Part shown: positions 30,900 through 40,123 of the stretch, one piece after another | Numbering within the stretch: position 1 is the stretch's first letter | Layout: the number at the start of each line of letters is the position of its first letter | Source of the DNA: Novipirellula artificiosorum | Lineage (GTDB): Bacteria; Planctomycetota; Planctomycetia; Pirellulales; Pirellulaceae | NCBI RefSeq assembly: GCF_007860135.1 | Contig: NZ_SJPV01000001.1 | Location: 1,051,299-1,115,298, forward strand | Direction: 5' to 3' | DNA length: 64,000 nucleotides | Made by a program: the position numbers and the translations under genes | The notes under the pieces: generated by a model | Told to the model about the DNA's origin: nothing | Database searches by the model: none | The model's input: only the letters and a program-made list of their open reading frames with translations

Positions 30900-31439
30900 A
30901 TGATGGTCCCCACCACCGTACCTTTGATGCATTACGACCCCAGTTGGCCACAACAGTTTGAGCAAACTCGCAGCAACATTCTCGCCGCTTGTGACGGGCT
31001 TGTCGTTGCGGTAGAGCACATTGGGGGCACGGCAATCTCGGGGTTAATTGCTCGACCCACGATTGATGCGGTTGCAATGGTTGCTGAGTCGGATTCGATT
31101 CCGACTGCCGCCCTGCTCATCGAAGGGCTGAACTACCGCGTACAACCTAAGACGAGTTGGTGTGATTCGGCATGGGTCTTGACCAAGCCGCGTTATCTCA
31201 GCTCAACTCAAACCGCAACAAACCGTTGCATCTACTTACTGGCGTCTGAATCTCCATTTTGGAAATCGGCCTTGGCGATCCGTGACCTGCTGCGTCGAGA
31301 TCGACGAGCCGCGATCGATTTCGAGCAGGCAAAGCTGCAAAGCTGGAAAGAATCTGAGGGCGATTTGGAACGATACAACTCCGAGAAAGCGGAGATCTTC
31401 GCACAGCTCCACTCCATGCTCCCACCGGACTTTTCCTAG
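30900..31439 (+). CDS. GrpB (UPF0157) family nucleotidyltransferase-fold protein
   Basis: A 179-aa protein of the GrpB/UPF0157 family, which has a nucleotidyltransferase-like fold. Signature: LMHYDPSWPQQFEQTRSNI near the start, VEHIGGTAISGLIARPTIDA (family form VEHIGSTAVPGLxAKPxIDI, with Gly for Ser), a mid-region tripeptide-like RCIYLLA strand (family H-hydrophobic-H replaced by RCIYLLA), and the C-terminal YNSEKAEI. The two ATG codons at 30900 and 30903 are both possible starts. Its TAG shares the palindrome CTAG (31436-31439) with the stop of the convergent patatin gene. Function unknown. Confidence 0.85.
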   Translation: MMVPTTVPLMHYDPSWPQQFEQTRSNILAACDGLVVAVEHIGGTAISGLIARPTIDAVAMVAESDSIPTAALLIEGLNYRVQPKTSWCDSAWVLTKPRYLSSTQTATNRCIYLLASESPFWKSALAIRDLLRRDRRAAIDFEQAKLQSWKESEGDLERYNSEKAEIFAQLHSMLPPDFS

Positions 31440-32380
31440 CCTGCTTTTCGCGCAAGAAAGCCCGCGAGTGATTTTCGGCCCGCATCGCGCCCACGATCGA
31501 TCAGCGCTTGTGGATTTTGGAAATCGAACCATTGCACCCCGTCCAAATGTGGCCGAATCAATAGATCGGCAACTTCCGATTTCTCGCGTCGCATCATTCG
31601 TTCTCCGAGGTCTTGCATGCGCATGACGACATCCAACGCAGTCGAGCAATCTTCGACGTGGCTCTGTGCCTGCCCGACATCCACGGCGATGGTCATGTCG
31701 GATGCATAGGACTTTGCGACCGTGGATGGCAAGGAATCGACGACGCCAATGTCGCACAGCAGCATGCCGTCCCACTCAACCGGTGGGAAGATCCCGGGAA
31801 TTGCCATCGACGCTTTGACGGCCTTTCGCACCGATCCGCTTTCCAGCACCACTCGGTGTCCGCTCCGCAGATCTGCTGCAACCACACTCAGCGGAGTCAC
31901 AAGATCCGCGAAGGAGGTGTCATCAATCAAGGCATCGATCGCATCGGCCAAAATTGCGCCGGGCATCAGGGACATTTTTGTAACGGCCCGCGTCAAGCGA
32001 CGGTGAGCGGAGTAAAGGTGTTTGACTCGGTTGTACCACGCCATCATTGTCGAGTCGCAATCACCAAGGTGCGGTGTCGTCGAGCCAAACAGCAATCGTT
32101 GATCACGAGCAAAGGTCGGGGAGGACAGGAACTCGATCGTTCGAGTCTCAACGCGACGAAGATTGGGATCGATGGCACACATCGCTCCAACCATCGCTCC
32201 GATACTGACTCCAACGAATCGCTCGGTTTGAATTCCTGCTTCACCGACTGCTTGAATCGCTCCGAGATGGGAAAGTCCTCGCGCACCGCCACCACCGAGT
32301 GCAATCACGGCTCTCCGCATGGGTGGTTGTCGTACCGCGTCGCCAGAACGAAACCCCAGAAAATCAATCAGCTTCCTCAT
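31436..32380 (-). CDS. patatin-like phospholipase
   Basis: A 314-aa protein of the patatin/RssA-like family. The oxyanion loop GGGGARG is at residues 29-35, and the nucleophile elbow GVSIG has Ser59. The catalytic Asp is probably in LLCDIGVVDSLP (the usual DGG/DGA is DIG here). It probably hydrolyses an acyl ester. It starts 11 nt after the acyl-CoA dehydrogenase stop, so it is the last gene of the fatty-acid degradation operon. This would release fatty acids for the upstream enzymes. It has no signal peptide. Confidence 0.88.
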   Translation of the reverse strand: MRKLIDFLGFRSGDAVRQPPMRRAVIALGGGGARGLSHLGAIQAVGEAGIQTERFVGVSIGAMVGAMCAIDPNLRRVETRTIEFLSSPTFARDQRLLFGSTTPHLGDCDSTMMAWYNRVKHLYSAHRRLTRAVTKMSLMPGAILADAIDALIDDTSFADLVTPLSVVAADLRSGHRVVLESGSVRKAVKASMAIPGIFPPVEWDGMLLCDIGVVDSLPSTVAKSYASDMTIAVDVGQAQSHVEDCSTALDVVMRMQDLGERMMRREKSEVADLLIRPHLDGVQWFDFQNPQALIDRGRDAGRKSLAGFLARKAG

Positions 32381-32391
32381 TCCAGGCCACC

Positions 32392-34317
32392 TTACTTATA
32401 CGGCATCATGATCATTCCATCCGAAATTCCCTTCAACTCCTCCCAACCCTGTTCGGAAAGCGTCCGGCCCAGACGAGTGACTCGGCGGAAGTCGTTATCG
32501 GTTGGCTTCCCCCCGGTGATCCGCAGTCGAAGTTCGTGGCAAACGGTATCGGCAGCCATCCGGGTAACCGGGTCGTTTGAACCCTTGGCGTACAAGCTTG
32601 TCACTAACAAGACGATTGCATGCTGCACGTCCGAAGAGATGGCGGACATGCGACATTGGCGATCTGCTAACTTCAATTGATACTTGGTCATCTTCAAGCT
32701 AATCGACGTCCCGCTACGGGAGAGAAACCTCTGGGCGAACCGAGTGTGCTGGTTCAGCGAGCGGTCACCGGGCTTCACGCTCGACCACCGTGATGGAACC
32801 AGCGCATGCGCAGCGAACCATGTCACGTAGCGTGCCAAGGCCCCCTTCAGTGCCCAAGCGTGACGTGGGTTGAGCGGGTTGGGTTTTTGCACCCCCAGCT
32901 CGCCAAGGGTTCGACCGATTGGCTCAAAAAACTGTTTACCGTGGTGCTTCACGAGCGACTTGAAGAATGCCATACCAAGCATTTCGCCTTCCCCCTCGTA
33001 GATGCATGGCGCTAAAAAATCGTGAACGTTGTCGCCGAACAAGTGCCCCTGCAAAAAGGACCGTCCACCATGCGTCTTCATGAACAGCTCGACGGCAGCT
33101 TCTTTTTGCGTTTCGCTGCCAAAGATCTTGGCGATGATACATTCCATTTCACCTCGATAGCCCTGGTCAAGCAGCCCGGCACACCACGCGGTCATCGCGT
33201 CACATGCGACGATGAATCCCGCCATGCGTCCGATTCGTCGCTGAACCAACTCACGTTGGTTGATCGGTTGACCGTAGGTTTCCCGGTAACGCCCCCACGG
33301 CAACATCTCGGCCAGCATCCAACGCATGGCACCCGCCGCATTCGCACACAGAGCGACTCGGCCAAGATTCAAGCCATGGTAAGCGATCGTTAACCCATCA
33401 CCTTGAACAGGACGAAGCAAGTTCTCGACGGGCACTCGGAAATCCTTAAACACCAAACCCACATTGTGTGCGCGGCGAAGCGCGTAGAGACCATACTTTT
33501 TGATTTGAAAGTGGGCGCTGTTTTGCAGTGGCAGATCGACAATCAGCACGCTTGGTTTACCATCAATTCTGCATACCAATCCGATGGTTCGTCCAGGTGC
33601 CGCGTTGGTGATAAACAGTTTTTCGCCGTTGACGACATACTCGTCCATGTCCAGTTCGGCATGAGTCCGTAATGCGGTCAAGTCGCTGCCTGCACCCGGT
33701 TCGGTTAACGCAAATGCCGACAAACGACGGCCATCCGCCAATTTCGGCAAGAAGCGAGCTTTTTGTTCATCGCTGCCAAAGGAGCGAACCGGGTCGACCG
33801 CACCGATGCATCCGTGTACGGACGCCAAACCCGCAACGGTGGGGTCAATCGTCGCCATCTGCGTAATCATTTCCGCAAACGCTCGTGTCGATGCGCCGCT
33901 TCCGCCAAACACCGGATCGACGAGGAGTCCCCAGTAGCCAACTGTGCCAAGTTCTGCCAAGACGTTCGCCGCAATCTTTCCGTCCGCATCGAGTAGCGTT
34001 CCCTCGTCACGGTGCTTTCGGACAATCGCGATCGACTGTGAGATGACTCGGGAAACCGATTCCTGCTGCGGCATCGGTTCGACTTCAAACGATTCGGTAC
34101 AAACTCGCTTTTCCCAAACCGCACGATGCACGGGGCTGTTGACCGTTTGATACTTGGCCGCAAACAAGGCTTCGACTTGATCATCCGCAGTATCGATCAC
34201 GCCAGTCCGCTGCGATTCGTCTTGTGATGCACCGCCGAGACGGAGGGCAACTTCGGCGAACGATTCGGCCGCGCGTGGATCGAGCGGCTTGCTCTGAGAT
34301 TGCATGTCGATGTTCAT
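32392..34317 (-). CDS. acyl-CoA dehydrogenase
   Basis: A 641-aa flavoenzyme, longer than the usual 380-aa ACAD because of a C-terminal extension (about 190 residues, as in VLCAD-like proteins). It oxidises acyl-CoA to trans-2-enoyl-CoA, with electrons normally passed to ETF. Seen: YWGLLVDPVFGGSG, LTEPGAGSDLTAL (FAD/acyl region), VNGEKLFITNAAPG, and GRVALCANAAGAMRWML. Start ATG 34317 has GGAG 9 nt upstream; the longer open frame upstream shows no family homology. It lies 32 nt after the FadB-like gene. No ETF genes are in the window. Confidence 0.92.
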   Translation of the reverse strand: MNIDMQSQSKPLDPRAAESFAEVALRLGGASQDESQRTGVIDTADDQVEALFAAKYQTVNSPVHRAVWEKRVCTESFEVEPMPQQESVSRVISQSIAIVRKHRDEGTLLDADGKIAANVLAELGTVGYWGLLVDPVFGGSGASTRAFAEMITQMATIDPTVAGLASVHGCIGAVDPVRSFGSDEQKARFLPKLADGRRLSAFALTEPGAGSDLTALRTHAELDMDEYVVNGEKLFITNAAPGRTIGLVCRIDGKPSVLIVDLPLQNSAHFQIKKYGLYALRRAHNVGLVFKDFRVPVENLLRPVQGDGLTIAYHGLNLGRVALCANAAGAMRWMLAEMLPWGRYRETYGQPINQRELVQRRIGRMAGFIVACDAMTAWCAGLLDQGYRGEMECIIAKIFGSETQKEAAVELFMKTHGGRSFLQGHLFGDNVHDFLAPCIYEGEGEMLGMAFFKSLVKHHGKQFFEPIGRTLGELGVQKPNPLNPRHAWALKGALARYVTWFAAHALVPSRWSSVKPGDRSLNQHTRFAQRFLSRSGTSISLKMTKYQLKLADRQCRMSAISSDVQHAIVLLVTSLYAKGSNDPVTRMAADTVCHELRLRITGGKPTDNDFRRVTRLGRTLSEQGWEELKGISDGMIMMPYK

Positions 34318-34348
34318 GGCTTGGACTCCAGAAAAGGACAATGGGAAG

Positions 34349-36571
34349 CTAGTGGGTTGAAACCGCATGATCGTTTGATTGAGGATTTGACTTTGGAAAG
34401 AATTGGCGATTCTGTTTCGCCATCTCCACGAGCATTCGTGGCGAAGCAAACCGGTCACCGTAGAGCTCTTGCAGCTGACGTAAGTTCTCGTGCACGATGT
34501 GCTGGCCGATCGAATCGACAACATGCAGCGGGCCGCCCGTGTGGGGTGCAAAACCGGTTCCCAGCACCATCGCTAAATCAATGGCCCAACACTTGTCGAC
34601 CACACCTTGCTCCTTGCAGCGAATCGATTCGGTCAACATGGGGTAGAGCAGCCGCCGTTGGGTCGTTGTCAAAGAATCGTTGACAAACCTAGCCTCATGG
34701 CCGTCTGCGGCACCGGCGTGACTTGGTGCGGACTTCAATCGTGGGAACGTTGCTTCGGCCGTTCGTTTGCCGTTGCGATAGCGATAGAAACCGCTGCCCG
34801 ATTTCTTACCCATCCGTCCGTCGTCGACCATCATCTGCAATTGATCCAACACCGGTCTCAGTCCACTCACGATGTTGTCGAGTGACCTTGCCACATGCCA
34901 AGCCACGTCCAAACCGACTTGATCGAGCAACTCCAATGGCCCCATGGGCATACCAAACGATCGCGTCTGATTGTCCAAATCACGAATCGAATGTCCCTCG
35001 GCCACCATCAACACCGCCTCGCCAAGGTAGGGGAACAGGACCCGATTGACCAAGAAACCAGGTGTATCGGCTGTGACAACGGGAGTTTTTCCGATCGCAC
35101 GGACAAAACCGAGCAGTCGTGCGATGGTGGCGTCATCGGTTTGCTTGGCTCGCACCACTTCGACCAATTCCATCTTGTGAACGGGATTGAAGAAATGGAG
35201 CCCCGCAACGAGTCGTCCTCGACCGGTAGCGTTTGCCATTGCGTCCACAGACAGCGACGAGGTGTTGGTCGCCAGGATCGTCTCGGGCGACATGATTCGG
35301 TCGAGCGTTCGAAACAAGTTCTGCTTGACGTCGATCTTCTCCACGATCGCTTCAATCACCAAATCAGCGTCTGCGATCGCGTCCGCCTCGGTGACGACGC
35401 GGATGCGATCGAGCAGTTCGGACTCGTTCGCATGGCTCATTCCCTTGTGTCGGGCCCATTTCCGCACGAGCGTCGTAACGCGTTCGCGTCCCCGGTCGGC
35501 TGCTTGCTCGTCGACCTCCACCAAGACAACTTCATAGCCATGATTTGCCGCAAGTTGGCCGATTCCCGCGCCCATCGCGCCAGCGCCAATCACGCCGATT
35601 TTTCGAAGCAGTTTTTCATGGATCACGGCGGATGGGTCTGTCCAACTCCGTAGCGACCGAGCGGATTCGCGGGCGAAGAACAATTGCAACAGATGTCGAC
35701 ACGTTGGCGTTGCCAACAGATCAATGAATTCATTCCGCTCCGTCATGAATCCCTTGGGCCTCAGACCATAGCTGCTTCGAACCGATCGTATCGCAGCCCC
35801 CAGTGCGGGATAGTGCTGGAGTTTCGCGGCAATCCGTCGCCGCGTTGCCGCAAAAACCAACGCCCGTCCCAGACGTGTCTTCTCGATCCATCGGCCCAGG
35901 TACGCGTTCTTTGCATGGCGTCGTCTTGGTGGGCTCGAAGCCAGCACGAGATCCACAAACACGTCGACATCGTCGTCCCAATCATCCGGCGAAATGGCTC
36001 GATCGATGAGACCAAGCTTAACGGCCTCGGCAGCCGACACGTGCTTGCCGGTGAGGATCATCGACAGGGCAGCCGGCAGCCCGATCAGCTTCGGCAATCG
36101 CTGTGTGCCGCCCCAACCGGGGATCAGTCCGAGCTTTATTTCTGGCAAGCCGATTTTTGTGCTGCTGTTGTCACGGGCAATCCGGTAATCGCAGGCCAGC
36201 GCCCATTCCAATCCGCCCCCCAAACAAGGTCCGTGGATCACCGAGATCGTCGGCATGGGAAGCCACTCGATCGCGTCAAACAGCCGCTGCCCACCGTCGA
36301 TCAATTTTGCCGCTTCGACAGGGCAACTCAAATCCGCAATTGCTCCTACATCGGCTCCTGCTAGAAAGCCACTCTCTTTTGCGCTTCGAAAGATCACGGC
36401 GGCGCATCCGATTCGGTGTTGCAGATCGCGAACGATCTGGCTTAGTTCGCTCATGACAGACGCATCCATGACGTTCATCGGGCGGCCCTGCACGTTCAAC
36501 GTGATGGTCACCACGGAGCGATAGTCGGTGGTCACGGTAAAGGACTTGTAAGATCGTTCTTTCTTGTTCAT
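34349..36571 (-). CDS. FadB/FadJ-like enoyl-CoA hydratase/3-hydroxyacyl-CoA dehydrogenase
   Basis: A 740-aa bifunctional enzyme. The N-terminal crotonase half has GGGLEWALACDYRIA with E122 and GLPEIKLGLIPGWGGTQRL with E144, likely the two catalytic glutamates. The NAD-binding domain begins at about 324 with KIGVIGAGAMGAGIG. The C-terminal half has ATNTSSLSVDAMA, VAGLHFFNPVHKMELVEVV, the catalytic-region P-x-F-x-VNR (TPGFLVNRVLFP) and GFYRY. It hydrates enoyl-CoA and oxidises the 3-hydroxyacyl-CoA. The start ATG 36571 has GAGG upstream. Gene order with the thiolase and ACAD makes it the core of the beta-oxidation operon. Confidence 0.95.
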   Translation of the reverse strand: MNKKERSYKSFTVTTDYRSVVTITLNVQGRPMNVMDASVMSELSQIVRDLQHRIGCAAVIFRSAKESGFLAGADVGAIADLSCPVEAAKLIDGGQRLFDAIEWLPMPTISVIHGPCLGGGLEWALACDYRIARDNSSTKIGLPEIKLGLIPGWGGTQRLPKLIGLPAALSMILTGKHVSAAEAVKLGLIDRAISPDDWDDDVDVFVDLVLASSPPRRRHAKNAYLGRWIEKTRLGRALVFAATRRRIAAKLQHYPALGAAIRSVRSSYGLRPKGFMTERNEFIDLLATPTCRHLLQLFFARESARSLRSWTDPSAVIHEKLLRKIGVIGAGAMGAGIGQLAANHGYEVVLVEVDEQAADRGRERVTTLVRKWARHKGMSHANESELLDRIRVVTEADAIADADLVIEAIVEKIDVKQNLFRTLDRIMSPETILATNTSSLSVDAMANATGRGRLVAGLHFFNPVHKMELVEVVRAKQTDDATIARLLGFVRAIGKTPVVTADTPGFLVNRVLFPYLGEAVLMVAEGHSIRDLDNQTRSFGMPMGPLELLDQVGLDVAWHVARSLDNIVSGLRPVLDQLQMMVDDGRMGKKSGSGFYRYRNGKRTAEATFPRLKSAPSHAGAADGHEARFVNDSLTTTQRRLLYPMLTESIRCKEQGVVDKCWAIDLAMVLGTGFAPHTGGPLHVVDSIGQHIVHENLRQLQELYGDRFASPRMLVEMAKQNRQFFPKSNPQSNDHAVSTH

Positions 36572-36611
36572 GGTTCTGCCTCGCTTTTTGTGAGGTGTTT
36601 CTTGGGCGGAC

Positions 36612-37898
36612 TCACTGGCTTTGCACTGCGATCGCGACTCCCTGGCCACCTCCGACGCAAAGGGTTGCCAATCCGCGACGTCTGCCGCTGGCTCGTAAGG
36701 ACCGAAGAAGTGTGATGATCATTCGGGTCCCGGTTGTTCCCACCGGATGGCCAAGGGCAATCGCCCCGCCGTGGATGTTCGTGCGATCGATCGGCAATGT
36801 TCCCACTGGCGTCGATTGGGAGAGTTCCCTTTTCGCAAACGAAACCGACATCATCGCACGACGGCAAGCAATGACTTGGGCGGCGAAGGCTTCGTTGATT
36901 TCGATCAAGTCATAGTCTTCGAGCGTCGATCCCGTTTTCTGAAGCAATTTTGCAGTCGCGTAGACCGGACCCAATCCCATCCGACGTGGATCGCACCCCG
37001 CAATGGCATAGGCGGTGATGAAACCCAGCGGTGGTCGCGAAAACCGATCAAGCTGATCGGGGTCGGATAGCACCACCGCTGCTGCCCCATCGGTCAAGGT
37101 GCAACTGTTACCAGCCGTAACCGTTCCGTGCTCGTCAAACAGCGGCCGAAGTCGGGCGAGCTGATCGAGTGATTGAGTGTGACGTGGGCCATCGTCCTTG
37201 TCGATCGTTTGCCCGGCTGGAACGGAAACACCGACAATTTCTCCGGACATGAAACAAGCCTGCTGAGCAGAACTGGCTTTTTGGTGGCTGGAAAGTGCAA
37301 ATTCGTCTTGTTCCGTTCGTGTGATCGCGAATTCCGTCGCCAACTCTTCCGCTGTCTCGCCCATCTTCAAGCCCGACACGGGGTCGGTCAAACCCAGTTC
37401 AATCGCAGCGACAGGCTTAAAGTGTCGTGGCCGCATCGAAGCGATCGCGGAAATTTTTTGCGAGATCGTTTTCGCTCTTGCCAATCGCATCCATGCCTTC
37501 GCTGCTGCTCGTGAAAAGAGCATGGGGATTTGCGACATCGATTCGCTTCCGCCCGCAACGACCGTTACCGCCTCACCATCGTGAATCCGCGAACAACCTT
37601 GAAGAATCGACTCCATGCCGGAAGCACAATTGCGGTTGACGGTGTGAGCGATTCGGTCATTCGGTACGCCGGACCGCAAAGCAATCACACGAGCGATGTT
37701 GGCCGCCTCGGCCGGTCCTGCGACGTTTCCGATGATGACTTCATCGATCATGTCAGGGGTTAAGCCGCATCGGCGGATCGATTCCGCAACGACGACACGT
37801 CCAAGCTCGACGGCGGAGATGCTATCCAATGCACCGAACGCTTTCGCAAAAGGAGTCCGAATGCCATCCACCACAGCTATGGGTTTTGACCGATTCAT
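36612..37898 (-). CDS. 3-ketoacyl-CoA thiolase
   Basis: A 428-aa thiolase of the FadI/trifunctional type. The acyl-binding Cys is C91 in NRNCASGMES. The active-site His is in HGGAIALGHPVG and the second Cys is in LCVGGGQGVA. The family motif NEAFAAQ is present. It cleaves 3-ketoacyl-CoA to acetyl-CoA and a shortened acyl-CoA. The start overlaps the acyl-CoA ligase stop by 4 bp (ATGA, 37895-37898), with GGAGGAGG upstream, so the two are coupled. Confidence 0.95.
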   Translation of the reverse strand: MNRSKPIAVVDGIRTPFAKAFGALDSISAVELGRVVVAESIRRCGLTPDMIDEVIIGNVAGPAEAANIARVIALRSGVPNDRIAHTVNRNCASGMESILQGCSRIHDGEAVTVVAGGSESMSQIPMLFSRAAAKAWMRLARAKTISQKISAIASMRPRHFKPVAAIELGLTDPVSGLKMGETAEELATEFAITRTEQDEFALSSHQKASSAQQACFMSGEIVGVSVPAGQTIDKDDGPRHTQSLDQLARLRPLFDEHGTVTAGNSCTLTDGAAAVVLSDPDQLDRFSRPPLGFITAYAIAGCDPRRMGLGPVYATAKLLQKTGSTLEDYDLIEINEAFAAQVIACRRAMMSVSFAKRELSQSTPVGTLPIDRTNIHGGAIALGHPVGTTGTRMIITLLRSLRASGRRRGLATLCVGGGQGVAIAVQSQ

Positions 37899-39550
37899 CG
37901 CAGCCTCCTCCGAACAACCTTCCCCAAGAAGTTACGTGGCAAATCACCGCTGCACCTCTCGTACAGCCTTGGCTGTTTGTGTTTCGACAAATGGTCTCGG
38001 CAATGTTGCCGGAGCTTTTCTTCGTCCCATACGGATCCCGGCTTCATGACGATAAACGCTTTCACGACCTCGCCTCGTTTGGGATCCGGTGCCGAGACGA
38101 CGGCGGCATCTTGGACACCCTCCACCGTTCGCAATACGGCTTCAACCTCCGCGGGATAGACATTGAATCCCGACGTAATGATCAAGTCCTTCTTGCGACC
38201 CACAATCTCAAACAGCCCCTCGCGATCGCGCATTGCCAAATCACCGGTGAAGAGCCATCCGTCGCGCAGGGCTTCCGCGGTTGCAGTGGGATTTTCCCAG
38301 TAACCAAGCATCACTTGCGGGCCTCGAATCAACAATTCTCCAACCTGGTTCACGCCCACGTCGCGAATGCCACTCAACGATTCCTCAATGATGCGACAAC
38401 GCGTTTCGGGTAGCGGATACCCAATCGTGCCGTAGCGTGGCTCACTGAAAAGATCGCCAACATGGGTCACCGGCGAGGATTCGGACAATCCAAAACCTTC
38501 GACAACGACCGCACCACAATGCTCCGTGAACTCCTCGGCTATCTTTGCTTCCAAGGGAGCACCCCCACAAATTACCCATTTGAGTGAGCGGAGATCTGCC
38601 GGATAATCTCGGAGTCGTTCGTTGAACGCTACCAGCATTGCGGGAACTGCGTGAAGCACCGTTGGCTGATGCTGTTGCATCAACTGAATCACCTGCCGAG
38701 CATTGAAACGATGGTGCAAAATGAGTGTTGCCCCCATCGCCGCCCCCCCCATCGCGATAGCTGAGACGCCGTAGCTGTGGAAAAACGGTAAAACGGCCAT
38801 CATCGTCTCGGATGCGAATGTCCGCCCTGCCCATTGGAACTGTTGCCACGCATTGGCAACCATATTCTCGTGACTGAGTGTGACCGACTTTGGGGAACCG
38901 GTCGTTCCACCCGTCGGCAGTATGTATGCGGGATCCGTTGCCGGATCAATCGCTACCGGTTTCCACTCGCGACGCGCCTGTTCAATCTCGTTCCAGAACC
39001 ATGAATGTGATGCGTCACTGGGTAGCGACAAGACCCCAGTCCGTTGCATCCGAACCCACAAGTAGCCGATTTGTTTCAGTGACGGCAAATGCTCGCGGAT
39101 GGAAACGTACAGTGTTTTTTCGAGGTGCGACTGACAGCCCCCGAGCAAATGCGCGAGCATGTCGAGCGTAATGACCACTCGACACTTCGTCTGCTGAACC
39201 AATTGGGTCACTTCGTCTGGCACCATCAACGGGCTCAGCGCGACAACAATCCCCCCGCATCGCCAGATACCGTTGATGGCGATCAGGAACTCCGGCACGT
39301 TGGGCAACAACACTCCGACGCGATCGCCTGGGGCAATCCCAAGCCGTTGCAGCATTGCGGCAGCACGAACGGAGTCGTGATTGAGCTGGGCATAGGTCCA
39401 GCACTGGCTACCGTAGATCACCGCGTCTCGATCGGGGATCACCTCCGCGGCATAGCGAAGCAACCCGAACGCGGGCAAGCCTTTGTAGTAGGCGATGCCT
39501 TCTACCAGCGTCGGAACCGACGCCTGTCTGTTCTGTAGCAAGTGACCCAT
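37895..39550 (-). CDS. acyl-CoA ligase (long-chain fatty acid CoA ligase-like)
   Basis: A 551-aa ANL-superfamily enzyme. AMP-binding motif ILPTGGTTGSPKSVTLSHEN (about residues 205-225), a later EGFGLSESSP motif, the hinge-region TGDLAMRDREG, and GFNVYPAEVEAVL with the catalytic-Lys end KVVRRRL. It activates fatty acids to acyl-CoA. The start is ATG 39550, with GGGAG 7 nt upstream; the frame extends further upstream without homology. It is the first gene of the beta-oxidation operon, and the 573-bp region before it holds the promoter. Confidence 0.93.
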   Translation of the reverse strand: MGHLLQNRQASVPTLVEGIAYYKGLPAFGLLRYAAEVIPDRDAVIYGSQCWTYAQLNHDSVRAAAMLQRLGIAPGDRVGVLLPNVPEFLIAINGIWRCGGIVVALSPLMVPDEVTQLVQQTKCRVVITLDMLAHLLGGCQSHLEKTLYVSIREHLPSLKQIGYLWVRMQRTGVLSLPSDASHSWFWNEIEQARREWKPVAIDPATDPAYILPTGGTTGSPKSVTLSHENMVANAWQQFQWAGRTFASETMMAVLPFFHSYGVSAIAMGGAAMGATLILHHRFNARQVIQLMQQHQPTVLHAVPAMLVAFNERLRDYPADLRSLKWVICGGAPLEAKIAEEFTEHCGAVVVEGFGLSESSPVTHVGDLFSEPRYGTIGYPLPETRCRIIEESLSGIRDVGVNQVGELLIRGPQVMLGYWENPTATAEALRDGWLFTGDLAMRDREGLFEIVGRKKDLIITSGFNVYPAEVEAVLRTVEGVQDAAVVSAPDPKRGEVVKAFIVMKPGSVWDEEKLRQHCRDHLSKHKQPRLYERCSGDLPRNFLGKVVRRRLR

Positions 39551-40123
39551 AACCGAGCTCCCGAAAGAGGCCGAGTGTGAAGGGACCGCCGGCTCGAGAG
39601 TTCCAGCCCAAAAAAAGAGAGTAGAGAATAATCGACGCACCACGCTGGCAGGATCGTGAACCACCCTGTGACGCGGGCAAACAGAGGAGAAGCAGATAAC
39701 CGAGCCGAGATTGCCCCTTACTGCCTGCAACCCCATTCTAGGCACTATCTTCTTTTAGGGAAGCAGTAAAACCTTAAATATGCGATAAGGACTAAATATA
39801 GAACCTAATGAATTTATGATCCAAGTATTCCCAAGCATTTCAGCGACGCGGTCGTCGTTTGGCGGCGTATGAACGATGGGCACGGATCACGGTCCAACGC
39901 CCCGCGGCGCGACGTCTTTTCGGGAGAGAAGGGCTGGGGATGAGCGGGCAGCAGCAGCGTGATCGAGCCAAGTAGTCGGTCCGCAATCGGTGTGCGAAAA
40001 GGACACCTCCGCCCGCCCCTGATTTGGCTATAATCATTCGCACTTGCCGCTGGCATCTTCCCCCCCACTGCAATCGCTGCTCCGCGGATGTGTGTGTCGC
40101 TCCCACCAATGAAAGGCCTACCG
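39551..40123. other. divergent regulatory region of fatty-acid operon and Gfo/Idh/MocA gene
   Basis: A 573-bp divergent intergenic region. The stretch 39740-39840 is strikingly AT-rich compared with its surroundings. It contains CCTTA-N9-TAAGG (39772-39790) and two AAATAT blocks. On the minus strand, TTGGAT and TATATT about 18 bp apart could be a promoter for the operon. No gene was found. Confidence 0.5.
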
